64,000 bases of DNA from Lacticaseibacillus absianus (GCF_013407595.1 NZ_JABEKX010000001.1:62001-126000), one strand, 5' to 3'. Counted from the first letter of the stretch, positions 10,250 through 19,625 are shown. The notes: generated by a model from the sequence alone, not told the origin. Numbers and translations: made by a program.

Positions 10250-10279
10250 CCACTGACCGCGTGTCAGTGGTTTTTTTTT
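10250..10279 (+). terminator. rpmH intrinsic terminator
   Basis: CCACTGA (10250-10256) pairs with TCAGTGG (10264-10270), followed by nine T's. It separates rpmH from rnpA; 10280-10464 holds only the rnpA promoter region. Confidence 0.9.
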
Positions 10280-10464
10280 ACCAGCACGGCGACTTCGGGC
10301 CCGCTTGGCAAGGGCGCGCAGCGCCTGATCTGGCTGGTCGGCGCGTGCGCGCGGCAGCCTGGGGCTACGGCAGACAGCAACCTGGCGGGGCCTAAGTCCG
10401 CCTTCGCTCTGGTTTCCTTTGCGCGAGTCTTGTATACTATTAAACAGATTGTGAGGGAGCGTTC

Positions 10465-10821
10465 TTGCGTAAGTCTTACCGCATCAAACGAGAAAACGAA
10501 TTTCAGCATGTCTTTGAAGACGGCGAGTCAGTGGCGAACCGCAACTTTGTGGTCTACCACTTGCACCGCGACCAGCCTCACTTTCGGGTGGGGATCTCGG
10601 TCGGCAAGAAGGTCCATTTGCGGGCCGTCGTGCGCAACCGCGTCAAGCGCTACATCCGCCAGTCACTGCTGGAGCTGCGCCCGGAGCTGGACCCGCAGGC
10701 CGATTTTATCGTGATCGCCCGCAAGTCAGCGAAGGACCTGGATATGGCCGGGACGAAGAAGAACCTGGTGCATGTGCTGACGCTGGCGGGGCTTTTGCGC
10801 GATCACATCGAGATCGTCTGA
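10465..10821 (+). CDS. rnpA: Ribonuclease P protein component
   Basis: The protein subunit of RNase P, which removes tRNA 5' leaders. It has 118 residues, starting [17 protein letters not shown] and carrying the signature [11 protein letters not shown] (about residues 58-68). The start is TTG at 10465, after a GAGGGAG site. A -10-like TATACT lies at 10432-10437 with a poor -35, so rnpA may have its own weak promoter. yidC follows after 57 bases, probably in the same operon. Confidence 0.95.
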   Translation: MRKSYRIKRENEFQHVFEDGESVANRNFVVYHLHRDQPHFRVGISVGKKVHLRAVVRNRVKRYIRQSLLELRPELDPQADFIVIARKSAKDLDMAGTKKNLVHVLTLAGLLRDHIEIV

Positions 10822-10878
10822 ACCACCCGACGCGATTACTGGGCGTGGCGGCATGCCACCAACGAAAGAGGGATTAAC

Positions 10879-11709
10879 GTGACCAAACGCAACACCAAAC
10901 GTTTGCTGGCAGTCTTTGCGCTGCTAACGCTGACGGTCGTCTTGACTGCCTGTGGCACCAGCACCGTGACTGAAAGCAGCACCGGCTTCTGGGACCGTTA
11001 CATTGTTTATAACGCGGCACAGTTCATTCAGTGGCTGGCGAAGATCTCCGGCGGGAACAAAGGGGTCGGGATCATCCTCTTCACGTTGCTGGTCCGCATC
11101 CTGATCTTCCCGCTGAGCTACATCTCCATTAAGAGCATGACCAAGCAGCAGGAGATCGCGCCTGAGATGAAGGCCTTGCAGCAGAAATACAGCAGCAAGG
11201 ACAGCGAGACGCAGGCGAAGCTGCGCGATGAGATCCAGAAGCTCAACGCGGAGAACGGCGTGAACCCGATGATGGGCTGTCTGCCGATGGTGATCCAGAT
11301 GCCGTTCCTGTTCGCCCTGTATCAGGCGATCTACCGCACCCCGGCGCTGAAGGTCGGCACGTTCCTCTGGATGAACCTCGGTCAGCCGGACCCGTACTGG
11401 ATCATGCCGATCCTGGCGGCACTGTTCACCGCCGCGACCACGCTGATGTCGACGCTGGCGCAGCCGACGCGCACCTCGATGAACTGGATCATGGTGGCGA
11501 TCTCGCCGATCATGATCTTGTTCATGGCGTTCACCTTCCCGAGTGCGCTGGCGATCTACTGGGTCGTGACCAATGCGTTCTCCCTGGCGCAGACCTTCAT
11601 GCTTCAGAACCCCTTCAAGTTGCGCCGGCAGCGTGAAGCTAAGAAGCAGGCCGAACGAGACCGCCAGCGTGCGGTCCGTAAGGCCTACAAGCGGGCCCTG
11701 AAGAAGTAG
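10879..11709 (+). CDS. yidC: Membrane insertase YidC/SpoIIIJ (lipoprotein type)
   Basis: Inserts and folds membrane proteins with or without Sec. It has 276 residues. An N-terminal lipoprotein signal ends in LTAC, with Cys25 as the likely lipidated residue. Several hydrophobic segments follow, including GIILFTLLVRILIFPLS, and a very basic tail (about residues 245-276) suited to ribosome binding. GTG start at 10879. It lies before jag, its usual partner. Confidence 0.93.
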   Translation: MTKRNTKRLLAVFALLTLTVVLTACGTSTVTESSTGFWDRYIVYNAAQFIQWLAKISGGNKGVGIILFTLLVRILIFPLSYISIKSMTKQQEIAPEMKALQQKYSSKDSETQAKLRDEIQKLNAENGVNPMMGCLPMVIQMPFLFALYQAIYRTPALKVGTFLWMNLGQPDPYWIMPILAALFTAATTLMSTLAQPTRTSMNWIMVAISPIMILFMAFTFPSALAIYWVVTNAFSLAQTFMLQNPFKLRRQREAKKQAERDRQRAVRKAYKRALKK

Positions 11710-11729
11710 TCGACGAACAAGCACGCAGG

Positions 11730-11756
11730 CGGCGCGACTAGTCGCGCCGTTTTTTT
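11730..11756 (+). terminator. yidC intrinsic terminator
   Basis: The perfect palindrome CGGCGCGACTAGTCGCGCCG (11730-11749) is followed by seven T's, 20 bases after the yidC stop. It may reduce read-through into jag. Confidence 0.85.
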
Positions 11757-11825
11757 GCCAGAGTGGCGGACTAGACGCGCCCGCGTTGCGGGTCCGGCGC
11801 TCGACGCGGTGAGGAGGAACCACGA

Positions 11826-12575
11826 ATGCCTACTTTTCAAGGCGCAACGATCCAAAAAGCTATCGACGCCGGCCTGCAGGCACTGGGTGTCGCGCGCGAG
11901 CAAGTTGCCGTTGAGGTGATCCAGGAGGGTAAGCGCGGGCTGCTGGGCTTTGGCAAGCAGCTGGCGATCGTCAACCTGAACGTGATCACCCCGGCGGAAC
12001 CCGAGGCGCTGCCGGTCGAACCGGCGACCCTAGGGCCCAGTGCAGCTAGTGTGCCGGAGACGGGTGGCCTCAAGGCGCACCTGCCACACCACCAGGGGCC
12101 GAAGCGCGACGATCAGACTGCGATCGCGCTGGTGCAGAGCTACTTAGAAGACGTCACCCGCGAGCTGGGCTTGGCGGCCACGATCGATAACGAGCGGCGC
12201 GGCGACTACGTCTGGTTCCAGATCTCGACGGACAAAGAGGCGCTTTTGATCGGAAAGCATGGCAAGATCATCAACGCGATCCAGTACCTCGCGCAGACCG
12301 AGTTCAACCACTACGGCAAGTCTAAGTGGACGATCATGCTGAACGTCGGCGACTACCGCGAGCGGCGGGACGCTGCGGTGCGCCGGTTAGCTGAAAAAAG
12401 CGCGCGTGAAGTGCTGGCGCGCGGCGCCAGCGTCTACTTGGATCCAATGCCGGCGTTTGAACGCAAGGCGATCCACGCCACACTGGCCGATAGTGCGTAC
12501 GTCGAGACCCACTCGGAAGGTAGCGATCCGCGCCGCTATGTGGTGATCACCCCGCGCTCACGGCGATCGCGCTAA
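11826..12575 (+). CDS. jag: RNA-binding protein KhpB (Jag)
   Basis: A 249-residue single-stranded nucleic-acid-binding protein that works with KhpA in post-transcriptional control and cell elongation. It has a Jag-N domain (about residues 1-52, EVIQEGKRGLLGFGKQ), a low-complexity linker, a KH domain (GKHGKIINAIQYL, about 140-155) and a C-terminal R3H domain. ATG at 11826 after GAGGAGG. jag is normally followed by mnmE; here about 14.6 kb of accessory DNA intervenes. Confidence 0.94.
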   Translation: MPTFQGATIQKAIDAGLQALGVAREQVAVEVIQEGKRGLLGFGKQLAIVNLNVITPAEPEALPVEPATLGPSAASVPETGGLKAHLPHHQGPKRDDQTAIALVQSYLEDVTRELGLAATIDNERRGDYVWFQISTDKEALLIGKHGKIINAIQYLAQTEFNHYGKSKWTIMLNVGDYRERRDAAVRRLAEKSAREVLARGASVYLDPMPAFERKAIHATLADSAYVETHSEGSDPRRYVVITPRSRRSR

Positions 12576-12594
12576 GGCCAGATGAATGATGAAG

Positions 12595-12618
12595 CGTCGC
12601 CTCGGGCGGCGTTTTTTT
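12595..12618 (+). terminator. jag intrinsic terminator
   Basis: CGTCGCC (12595-12601) pairs with GGCGGCG (12605-12611) around a three-base loop, followed by seven T's. Confidence 0.85.
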
Positions 12619-12864
12619 GTTGGCCGCAGCACTGGCGCACGATCAAGTGAATCAGACGCGGCCGATCTGCGCGGCACGAGGCGCGTTGGCGTGCGCGACT
12701 GACGGCCGGGGTGGGGGTTTACTGATCGACCGGTGGCCGTTGCTGATCGGGGAGGCGCGTTCTTCTAACAATATGTTGACGTCATTTAAATATTATAACA
12801 GTAAGATAAATAGTTATAATAGTTAAACCTAAGTGGTTTGTTTTACTAAATAAATGCTTTTTGC

Positions 12865-12917
12865 TTGAGTTTTTCCCGATTTTAAGTAGACTGTTTAGTG
12901 TAATGTAACCGCTTTTC
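12865..12917 (+). promoter_or_regulatory. Promoter and cre-like site of the GH101 gene
   Basis: A plausible promoter is TTGAGT (12865-12870), a 16-base spacer and TAGACT (12887-12892). Just downstream, 12904-12917 (TGTAACCGCTTTTC) matches most of the catabolite-response element TGWAANCGNTNWCA, suggesting CcpA repression by roadblock. The whole gap 12619-12935 is non-coding; 12765-12930 is strikingly AT-rich against the high-GC surroundings. Confidence 0.55.
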
Positions 12918-12935
12918 AGTTAAGGAGGGGACGAC

Positions 12936-15900
12936 ATGGCCAAGCAACACTACAAAATGTTCAAAGCCGGCAAGCGCTGGCTGGTAATGGGGATCGTCAC
13001 AGGGGCGATCGGGATCGGTGCCGGTGCGGTTCGATCGGCAACCGTTCATGCGGCGGTGGCACCAACGGTGGTCCAGTCAGACGCGGCGGACGCCGCACCG
13101 ACCAGCGCTGGCGAAACACCGACTGAGCCCGCGCAACCGGCGACTGACGGCGTGACGCCGCAAGTTGAGGTGGCAGAGTCGGCCACTGACGCGGCAGGAG
13201 CGGTCACTGAGGGACAACCACAAGCGGTGCCGGTAGCCACGTCAACCGCAGCCACGGCCCAGACAGCCGCCGCCTCGAGCACGGCGACGGCACCCACTGC
13301 CGGCGCGGCGCAAGTCGTGCCAGCCGGGGCTGCGTATCAAACGCTGGCGACCGAGGAAATGAGCGCTTTTCTGGCGACCACTTTTCCAACGGCCTACGGG
13401 TACGCGTTCACGGGTGGTCAGACCCTGAAGGCCACGCCAACGACGTTGACGCAGATCACGCTGGATGGCGTCGCCTATACGCCGGCGGTGACGTTCACGC
13501 GCCTCAGTGCGACGCAGGCGCAGTACACGTTAACGGTCGCCGACAAGCTGGTCTTCACCGTGACCGCGACGGCTGCTAGCCGCACGGTGACCTTTGCGGT
13601 GAGTGACATTCAGGAGCTGAACGGAACGGTCGTGCATCAGCTCGCGTTTCCGAATGCCCAATTGGCCAGTGTTGACGTGACGGACACCAACGCGAGCTTG
13701 GCGGGTGTGCGCATGCAAACGGCCACCAGCGCCTCCACCAACGGCGCCACGGGGGATACGTTCAAGGCGTTGGCGGACCAAGCCGTCGGGACCGAGACGT
13801 ACCGGTATGCGTTCATCAATAACGCGACGATCGCGGCCGGGGTGTGGTCGAATGCGGCCCAGGACGGGGCGGACAAGTCTGAGGACAATCGCCTGCTGCT
13901 GACGACGCAGCAGGTGGCTGGGCAGACCGTTGCGGGGTTGAGCAGTAACTACTTCGCGCTGCGTGCGCTGGAGGACAACACCTCACTGTTGCGTGATCGG
14001 CTGCTGCCGCTCCCTCAGTGGTCCGCGGCCTTCGCGTTCGACGAAAACGGTGACGGGGTCGTGGACTGGCAGGACGCCGCGATCGCGACCCGCGCGATCA
14101 TCAATGATCCGTTGGGGTGGCAGGATACGCGACGCGTGGTCGCCCAGCGTATCCCGATGAACTTTGCGTCGCAGGCGACGAATCCGTTTTTGACCACCCT
14201 GGATGAGACCAAGCGCGTCTATGCCATTACCGACGGCTTGGGCCAGACCGTGTTGCTCAAAGGCTACCAGAGTGAGGGGCACGACTCGGCCCACCCAGAC
14301 TACGATGCGATCGGCGCCCGGCAAGGCGGCGTTGACGATTTTAACACGTTGATCCAGGCGGGGCATGACTATAACGCCAGCTTCGGGGTGCACATCAACG
14401 ACACCGAATCGTACCCGGAAGCCCGCGCCTTCGACACCCAGTTGATCGATCCGACCAAGCGGGGATGGGACTGGCTCGATCCGTCCTACATGATCGATCA
14501 GCGTTACGATGCGTTGAGCGGTAACCGACTCGTGCGGCTTCAGGCGTTGAAGGCCTTGAGCCCGGACCTTGACTTCATCTACGTGGACGTCTGGGGCAAC
14601 CAAGGCGAAGCGGGCTGGGAATCGCGTGCGCTGGGCGCCGAGATCGCTAGCCTCGGCTGGGCGCTACACAATGAGTTCCCTGACGCGCTGGAATACGACA
14701 CGCTGTGGAACCACTGGTCGGCCGAAAAAGCTTACGGTGGCAGTGCCATCAAGGGCGTGAACAGCAATATCGAGCGATTCATGCGCAACGACCAAAAAGA
14801 CACCTGGACGATCGGCGATAACTCGTTGCTCGGCGGGGCGGAGTTTGAGGCCTTTGAGGGCTGGGTCGCCAAGGTCGACTTTGACAGTTTTGTTGCGGTG
14901 ACCTACCGGACGGACCTGCCGACCAAGTTCCTGCAACACTTCAAGATCACCAATTGGAACGCGACGTGGGACGACACCAAGAAGGACTACGTCGGGGCGA
15001 TCGCGTTCGATCACGGGGTGAAGAGCGACAACTCAACGGGCGTCAAGGTGATCACCATGGACGGCGTTGAGGTGTTGCGCGATCAGCTCACCTATGGCGG
15101 GTCAGAAACCGGGCACTCGGTGGCCATGCTGTTGCCGTGGGATTCGACGGATGTGGTCGGGAATGGCATCAAGGCAGGCACGCCTGACACCACGGGCTTG
15201 GCCTTCGATAAGCTCTACTACTGGAACGACACCGCCGGGGCCTCGACGTGGCAGCTGACCGAACGCTTTAAGGGCGCCACCCAGCTTTTCTTAGCCAAGC
15301 TGACGGATCAGGGGCGGGTGGCCATGGGCGCTGTGCAGGTCGTGAACGGGGCGATCACCCTCGACCTCGATGCGGCCACGCCGTATGTCCTGACGCTGAC
15401 AGACACGGCGCCACAGGACCTGAATTTTGGCGAAGGGACCGCGATCAAGGACCCGGGGTTCAACGCGGCCGACACTTTGACGCAAAATTGGCAGGTCAGT
15501 GGCGACCCGCAAGTGATCCGCAACGTGAACGGCGACTACCTGCTCCAGGCGGGGCCCCAGGCGATGCGCGTCACGCAGCAGCTAGGCACGTTGGCCGCCG
15601 GCGATTACAGCCTGTACGTGAATACGGAGACGCATGGCCGCCAGGTCACCATCACCGTGATGGTCAACGGCGTGCCTCAGACACTGACGTTCAGTGAGTC
15701 GATCGACCAGAACTACATTCAAGCCGACACGAACCACACGTTCAGCGACGCGCCGTCTTATATGCAAAAAGCCCGGCTGGACTTCACCGTTCCGGCTACG
15801 GCGGTGGTGACGCTGACCTTAGCGGCGGCCGCCGGTGAGACGCTGACCCAGTTCGATGACCTGCGGATCGTGCCACGCACGACAGACTTGCAGGCGGGCA

Positions 15901-18179
15901 CTACGGATGAGGCCGGGAACCGGGTCGTCTTGTTCCAGGACTTCGAAGATCCGCACGCCGTCGGGTTGTACCCCTTCTTCAACAGTGGGGCGGATGGCGT
16001 CTCGGACCCGCGCGACCATCTGGCCGAGCGCCATGGGGTGTACACCCAGTACGGCTGGAACGGGAACTTGATCGATGACGTGTTGGCTGGTGATTGGTCA
16101 CTGAAGTCGCACAAGCAGGGCGCAGGGCTGCTGTATACCACGATCCCGCAGGCCGTTCAGTTTGAGCCCGGGAAGGTCTATCAGGTCGAGTTTGACTACC
16201 AGACGGATGGCAACGGCGTCTTTCAGCCGGTCACGGTTGACGGTGAGTACTATGCAAGCTACTTCGACACGCTGGCGGCCACGGCAGGCGATCTGGCGGC
16301 GGCGGATCTGGCGGCCGACCACACCCGGCACGTGAGCTATGTTGTCGAAGGGGCCGCAGATGGCGCGTTAGGGTTTGGGATCCGGAGCTTAGCCGGCGGC
16401 CAGTTTGATTTTATCTTGGATAATTTCCGGGTGCTTGAGCTGGTGGGGGCCAATATCGACCAAGCGCGGCTGGCGCAGGCACGCAGTGAGCTCGCAGGGC
16501 TCATTACGGCTGCGCAGACGGCTGACCCGAGCGACTACACCCCGGATTCGTATGACGTGCTGGCTGGGGTGATCACAAGCAGTCAGGCGATCCTTGACCG
16601 CCCGGACGCGACCCTGGCGCAGGTGACCGATGCGGCCGCGGCACTGCGCGACGCCGCCACGGCACTCGTCACGATCGCGGCGACGAAGCAGTTGGATCCA
16701 GTGCACATCACCCCGTCCGTGGCGTCTTTCCAACCGGGCGAAGAGATCGAGAATGCGTTTGATCGCGATTCCGGGACGGACTGGCACACCAGCTGGAACG
16801 AGGTGACCACCGTCGCACAGCGGACCGTCACCATGCAGCTGGACAAGGCGTACCCGATCAACGGGTTGATTTACGAACCGCGGCATAGCGGGCAAAACGG
16901 GATCATCACCGACTACCAGCTGTGGGGGTATCGCGACGCAGACGACACGGAAGGCCAACTGCTGGCCGCCGGCAGTTGGGCCGGGGACAATACGATCAAG
17001 ACGGTCAGTTTTGCCCCCGTCAATGTGGAGAAGCTCGTGTTGATCCCCGTGCACACGATCGGCGATACGCCGGACACCTTTGCGTCGGCCGTTGAGATCA
17101 CTTTGCTGGTCGACCGCACCACGCCATCGCTCGTGGTGGCACCGGTCACGATGCCGTTCGGCCAGTCGCTGCCGACATTCGACTGGTTACCGAGCCTGGC
17201 ATACTCGGACACGGTCGATGGCAATGTGATCCAGCGGCTGACCATCGACGACCACCAGATCGATACGCAGACCCCGGGGTCGTACACCGTGACGGTCACT
17301 GCGATGAATACTGCGGGCCAAAAAGTGACGGCGACCGGTACCGTGACCGTCACGCCGGATCCGCAGCAGTTGGCGGCAGCCAAAGCGGCCTTGGTCGCGG
17401 CCCTGGCCACTGCGGCCGACCGCTCGGCGACCCACTTCACCCCTACGACTTGGGCCCCGCTACAGGCGGCCGTCGCTGCGGGTCAAGCGGCGCTTGCGGA
17501 TGACACGGCGACTGCGGCGGCGCTGACCCAGGCCACCACAGCGCTTCAAGCCGCGCTTAGCGCACTGGTGCCGGTGACCCCGGCGCTGGCGTGGGACCGC
17601 GCCTTGGCAGTGGGCAACTTGACGCCGACCGGGTTCACGGTCGCGGCTTGGCCGCGGCTGACCGCGGGGATGACGGTCGCCGGGTATCGGGTGCAACTCG
17701 TGGCGGGGGCGACCACGCCACTGCCAACGGTGCCAGGCGCCACGGCCCAGGCGCAGGCCGCGGCAACGGCCACGACCCAGTACACCGGCTATCAGGCGGG
17801 TGAGACCTACACGCTCCTGCTGTGGGCAGTGGCTGCCGACGGGGCCGCTTCAGCCCCGCTGACCACCACCTTCACGTTACCGCAAGCGCCAACCGGCCAG
17901 CCGGATGGCGATCAGGGGCACCCTGCTGATCACCAGCCAGGGACCAAGCCTGCGCAAGGCGGCAAGCCGGCTCAAGGGACCGGGGAGACGCCGGCGAACG
18001 CTTTGCCGCTGGCCGTGCACAAGCCGCGGCCGCAGGGGGCGCAGGCTGACGCGGCGACCGCCGACAAGGGCCTGCCGCAGACCGGCAATGCGACTGACCG
18101 GGCACTGGCGCTGATCGGGGGCTCATTCCTGAGTCTCCTCGGGCTGGTAGGCTGGTTCCGCCGGCGGAAGGTCGGCTGA
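12936..18179 (+). CDS. Wall-anchored GH101 endo-alpha-N-acetylgalactosaminidase
   Basis: A 1,747-residue surface enzyme expected to release core-1 O-glycans (Gal-beta1,3-GalNAc) from mucin-type glycoproteins. It opens with a KxYKxGKxW-type signal peptide (HYKMFKAGKRW), then an Ala/Thr-rich stretch (about 38-130). The GH101 module carries LLKGYQSEGHDSAHPDYDAI and the barrel strand FIYVDVWGN, whose Asp551 is the likely nucleophile. Beta-sandwich modules, a helical FIVAR-type segment, an F5/8-C domain (about 1255-1390), an Ig-like domain, a second FIVAR and an Fn3-like segment follow. LPQTG at 1713-1717, a hydrophobic helix and an RRRK tail are the sortase signal. ATG follows AAGGAGGGG. Family recognition is confident; exact glycan specificity is inferred. 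Confidence 0.9.
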   Translation: MAKQHYKMFKAGKRWLVMGIVTGAIGIGAGAVRSATVHAAVAPTVVQSDAADAAPTSAGETPTEPAQPATDGVTPQVEVAESATDAAGAVTEGQPQAVPVATSTAATAQTAAASSTATAPTAGAAQVVPAGAAYQTLATEEMSAFLATTFPTAYGYAFTGGQTLKATPTTLTQITLDGVAYTPAVTFTRLSATQAQYTLTVADKLVFTVTATAASRTVTFAVSDIQELNGTVVHQLAFPNAQLASVDVTDTNASLAGVRMQTATSASTNGATGDTFKALADQAVGTETYRYAFINNATIAAGVWSNAAQDGADKSEDNRLLLTTQQVAGQTVAGLSSNYFALRALEDNTSLLRDRLLPLPQWSAAFAFDENGDGVVDWQDAAIATRAIINDPLGWQDTRRVVAQRIPMNFASQATNPFLTTLDETKRVYAITDGLGQTVLLKGYQSEGHDSAHPDYDAIGARQGGVDDFNTLIQAGHDYNASFGVHINDTESYPEARAFDTQLIDPTKRGWDWLDPSYMIDQRYDALSGNRLVRLQALKALSPDLDFIYVDVWGNQGEAGWESRALGAEIASLGWALHNEFPDALEYDTLWNHWSAEKAYGGSAIKGVNSNIERFMRNDQKDTWTIGDNSLLGGAEFEAFEGWVAKVDFDSFVAVTYRTDLPTKFLQHFKITNWNATWDDTKKDYVGAIAFDHGVKSDNSTGVKVITMDGVEVLRDQLTYGGSETGHSVAMLLPWDSTDVVGNGIKAGTPDTTGLAFDKLYYWNDTAGASTWQLTERFKGATQLFLAKLTDQGRVAMGAVQVVNGAITLDLDAATPYVLTLTDTAPQDLNFGEGTAIKDPGFNAADTLTQNWQVSGDPQVIRNVNGDYLLQAGPQAMRVTQQLGTLAAGDYSLYVNTETHGRQVTITVMVNGVPQTLTFSESIDQNYIQADTNHTFSDAPSYMQKARLDFTVPATAVVTLTLAAAAGETLTQFDDLRIVPRTTDLQAGTTDEAGNRVVLFQDFEDPHAVGLYPFFNSGADGVSDPRDHLAERHGVYTQYGWNGNLIDDVLAGDWSLKSHKQGAGLLYTTIPQAVQFEPGKVYQVEFDYQTDGNGVFQPVTVDGEYYASYFDTLAATAGDLAAADLAADHTRHVSYVVEGAADGALGFGIRSLAGGQFDFILDNFRVLELVGANIDQARLAQARSELAGLITAAQTADPSDYTPDSYDVLAGVITSSQAILDRPDATLAQVTDAAAALRDAATALVTIAATKQLDPVHITPSVASFQPGEEIENAFDRDSGTDWHTSWNEVTTVAQRTVTMQLDKAYPINGLIYEPRHSGQNGIITDYQLWGYRDADDTEGQLLAAGSWAGDNTIKTVSFAPVNVEKLVLIPVHTIGDTPDTFASAVEITLLVDRTTPSLVVAPVTMPFGQSLPTFDWLPSLAYSDTVDGNVIQRLTIDDHQIDTQTPGSYTVTVTAMNTAGQKVTATGTVTVTPDPQQLAAAKAALVAALATAADRSATHFTPTTWAPLQAAVAAGQAALADDTATAAALTQATTALQAALSALVPVTPALAWDRALAVGNLTPTGFTVAAWPRLTAGMTVAGYRVQLVAGATTPLPTVPGATAQAQAAATATTQYTGYQAGETYTLLLWAVAADGAASAPLTTTFTLPQAPTGQPDGDQGHPADHQPGTKPAQGGKPAQGTGETPANALPLAVHKPRPQGAQADAATADKGLPQTGNATDRALALIGGSFLSLLGLVGWFRRRKVG

Positions 18180-18212
18180 TCACGCCCAAAGCCACCAAAA
18201 CAGACTAACCAT

Positions 18213-18256
18213 AGTGGTGAAGATTGATTCGACGGAATCGGTCTTCACCACTTTTT
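18213..18256 (+). terminator. GH101 gene terminator
   Basis: AGTGGTGAAGA (18213-18223) pairs with TCTTCACCACT (18242-18252), with an inner GATTC/GAATC stem, followed by a T-run, 34 bases after the stop. Confidence 0.88.
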
Positions 18257-18273
18257 ACTTTTCTTCTAAAGTC

Positions 18274-18342
18274 GCGGTGAAGTTGGCGTGCCGTGGGGCT
18301 TTTTGACGCTTTGCGGCGCAACTAAAATGGCAACTTCACCGC
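18274..18342. repeat. 12-bp inverted repeat with structured loop
   Basis: GCGGTGAAGTTG (18274-18285) and CAACTTCACCGC (18331-18342) are perfect complements 45 bases apart. Further pairing is possible inside (GTGCCG with CGGCGC). The arms share GGTGAAG with the adjacent terminator. There is no gene in 18257-18675; the interval is AT-richer than its surroundings, and apart from this repeat and the promoter at its end nothing was recognised. Confidence 0.6.
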
Positions 18343-18607
18343 CACATCCGTTAACGGGTTGCCAGGTTCTGGTCTCTTAGCATACGCAATCAATTCGCGG
18401 TTAAAAAAATAAGCGTGAGGTTTGACAATGGGCACTACGCAATTTGGAGTTTTTGTTTTTTATTTGACGCTAGTCCAGTGTCCGCTAAGGCACTGCTTAC
18501 CTTTGGCTTCCGTCACAAGAAGCTCTGTTCGGCGCGGCAAACGTGCTGATTCAGACGCTAAAAATATGAAAAAGTGATTGTCAATTTGAAGGGATTTGCC
18601 CGCCATT

Positions 18608-18628
18608 TTGAGCGCTCAAGGGTATAAT
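18608..18628 (+). promoter_or_regulatory. Promoter region of the LXG toxin operon with palindromic operator candidate
   Basis: A perfect -10 TATAAT (18623-18628) lies 48 bases before the first toxin-operon gene. No good -35 sits 17 bases upstream. Instead the spacer holds a perfect 12-bp palindrome, TTGAGCGCTCAA (18608-18619). A weak -35 beside a palindrome is typical of a regulated promoter; the regulator is unknown. Confidence 0.5.
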
Positions 18629-18675
18629 CCGTTATTAATTAAGCAGTGTCTCGCAACGCAAATGAGGAGGATATT

Positions 18676-19044
18676 ATGCCGGAGAATAACAATGAAGCAA
18701 CGCTGTTGCCGCTTGGCACAGTGGTGATTTTACAGGGTTCACTGAAGCAGCTCATGATTGTGAGCCGGGGCAACATCTTGGCACAGCGCTACTTCGACTA
18801 CGGCGCCGTGCTGTTCCCCGAGGGGCTGGTCGATGCGAACCTGGCGTACTTCAACGCGGGTGACATCGTCAAGGTGGTCGCCGAAGGCCATCATGCCGCG
18901 GACGAAGACTTACTGCTGGATCAGCTGGCGGCGGCCAAGGCCGAATTCCTGGCGCAGCCGGCTGAGCAACCGGCGCCGATTACCCCAAGTATCGCTGATG
19001 ACCCATTCGCCGCAGTGCGTGAAGGTGACGCCAATGGCGAGTGA
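18676..19044 (+). CDS. DUF4176-like protein of an LXG toxin operon
   Basis: A 122-residue acidic soluble protein. The start is the ATG at 18676, six bases after AGGAGG; an upstream in-frame GTG (18646) would include the ribosome site. It opens MPENNNEATLLPLGTVVILQ, followed by an IVSRGNILAQRYFDYGAVLFPEG segment. LPLG-V-L, an RG motif and YFDY--V-FPEG are the DUF4176 pattern. DUF4176 genes are commonly found beside LXG toxin genes of type VIIb secretion loci and are thought to assist export or folding. First gene of a five-gene operon; overlaps the next gene by 11 bases. Confidence 0.75.
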   Translation: MPENNNEATLLPLGTVVILQGSLKQLMIVSRGNILAQRYFDYGAVLFPEGLVDANLAYFNAGDIVKVVAEGHHAADEDLLLDQLAAAKAEFLAQPAEQPAPITPSIADDPFAAVREGDANGE

Positions 19045-19348
19045 CGAGGAGAAGCTGCGCCGGGTGCGACGACTGCGGAAGATCTTCGATCGCCTAGCGA
19101 CGCAGCAAGCGGCGGTCGACGCATTGTCCTTCACTCGCTTTAAGTCGGCCGGCAGTGGCCAGTGGCGGGGGCAGGTGAAGGCCAAGCAGTTCGACCCGGA
19201 ATACGCGGAGGCCGTGCACCAGTTGGTGCTGGCCAACCAAGCGGTGGCAGACGCGATGCAAGCCGTGTCGCGCCAAATGTATGCCACGGTCTGGTCGATC
19301 GGGGATTTGGCCATTAAGGCCCAGGCGCTCGCTGCGTCAACATTCTAG
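19034..19348 (+). CDS. Small helical LXG-associated protein
   Basis: A 104-residue, predicted all-helical, basic protein starting MASDEEKLRRVRRLRKIFDRLATQQ. The ATG at 19034 overlaps the end of the previous gene and is preceded by GAAGGTG. There is no signal peptide or membrane segment. Size, helix content and position just before a WXG100-sized gene and an LXG toxin resemble the small Lap (LXG-associated alpha-helical) partner proteins that help deliver LXG toxins to the secretion machine. The family assignment (such as DUF3958) is inferred from context. Confidence 0.6.
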   Translation: MASDEEKLRRVRRLRKIFDRLATQQAAVDALSFTRFKSAGSGQWRGQVKAKQFDPEYAEAVHQLVLANQAVADAMQAVSRQMYATVWSIGDLAIKAQALAASTF

Positions 19349-19358
19349 GAGGCCATTC

Positions 19359-19625
19359 ATGGGCAAGATCGGGACGAACCACACGGATTACCTGACTAAG
19401 AATCGCCAAGTCGGCCAGATGGCCGCGGCAGTCGCCGGCGTGAAAAACGGGCTGAATAAGACAGCCACGAATCTGCGCGTGAATCAGATGACAACCTTGT
19501 TCGACCTGTACGACCAGCTCACGCAGTTAGTGGTGAGCTATGGCGAGATGGCGGTGCACGACCTGGCCGAGTTCAAAAAAGTCAGCGTCCATATCCAAGA
19601 AGACGATAAGGCGGCGGGCCAATGA
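19359..19625 (+). CDS. WXG100-sized LXG-associated protein
   Basis: An 88-residue helical protein starting MGKIGTNHTDYLTKNRQVGQM. The ATG at 19359 lies nine bases after AGGAGG. Length and the two-helix pattern around a central NQMTTLFDLYDQL segment fit WXG100-like/DUF3130-type (Lap1) partners of LXG toxins. No clear WXG triplet is visible. Its stop overlaps the toxin start by four bases (ATGA), so translation is coupled. It is probably co-secreted or acts as a targeting factor; inferred from context. Confidence 0.6.
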   Translation: MGKIGTNHTDYLTKNRQVGQMAAAVAGVKNGLNKTATNLRVNQMTTLFDLYDQLTQLVVSYGEMAVHDLAEFKKVSVHIQEDDKAAGQ

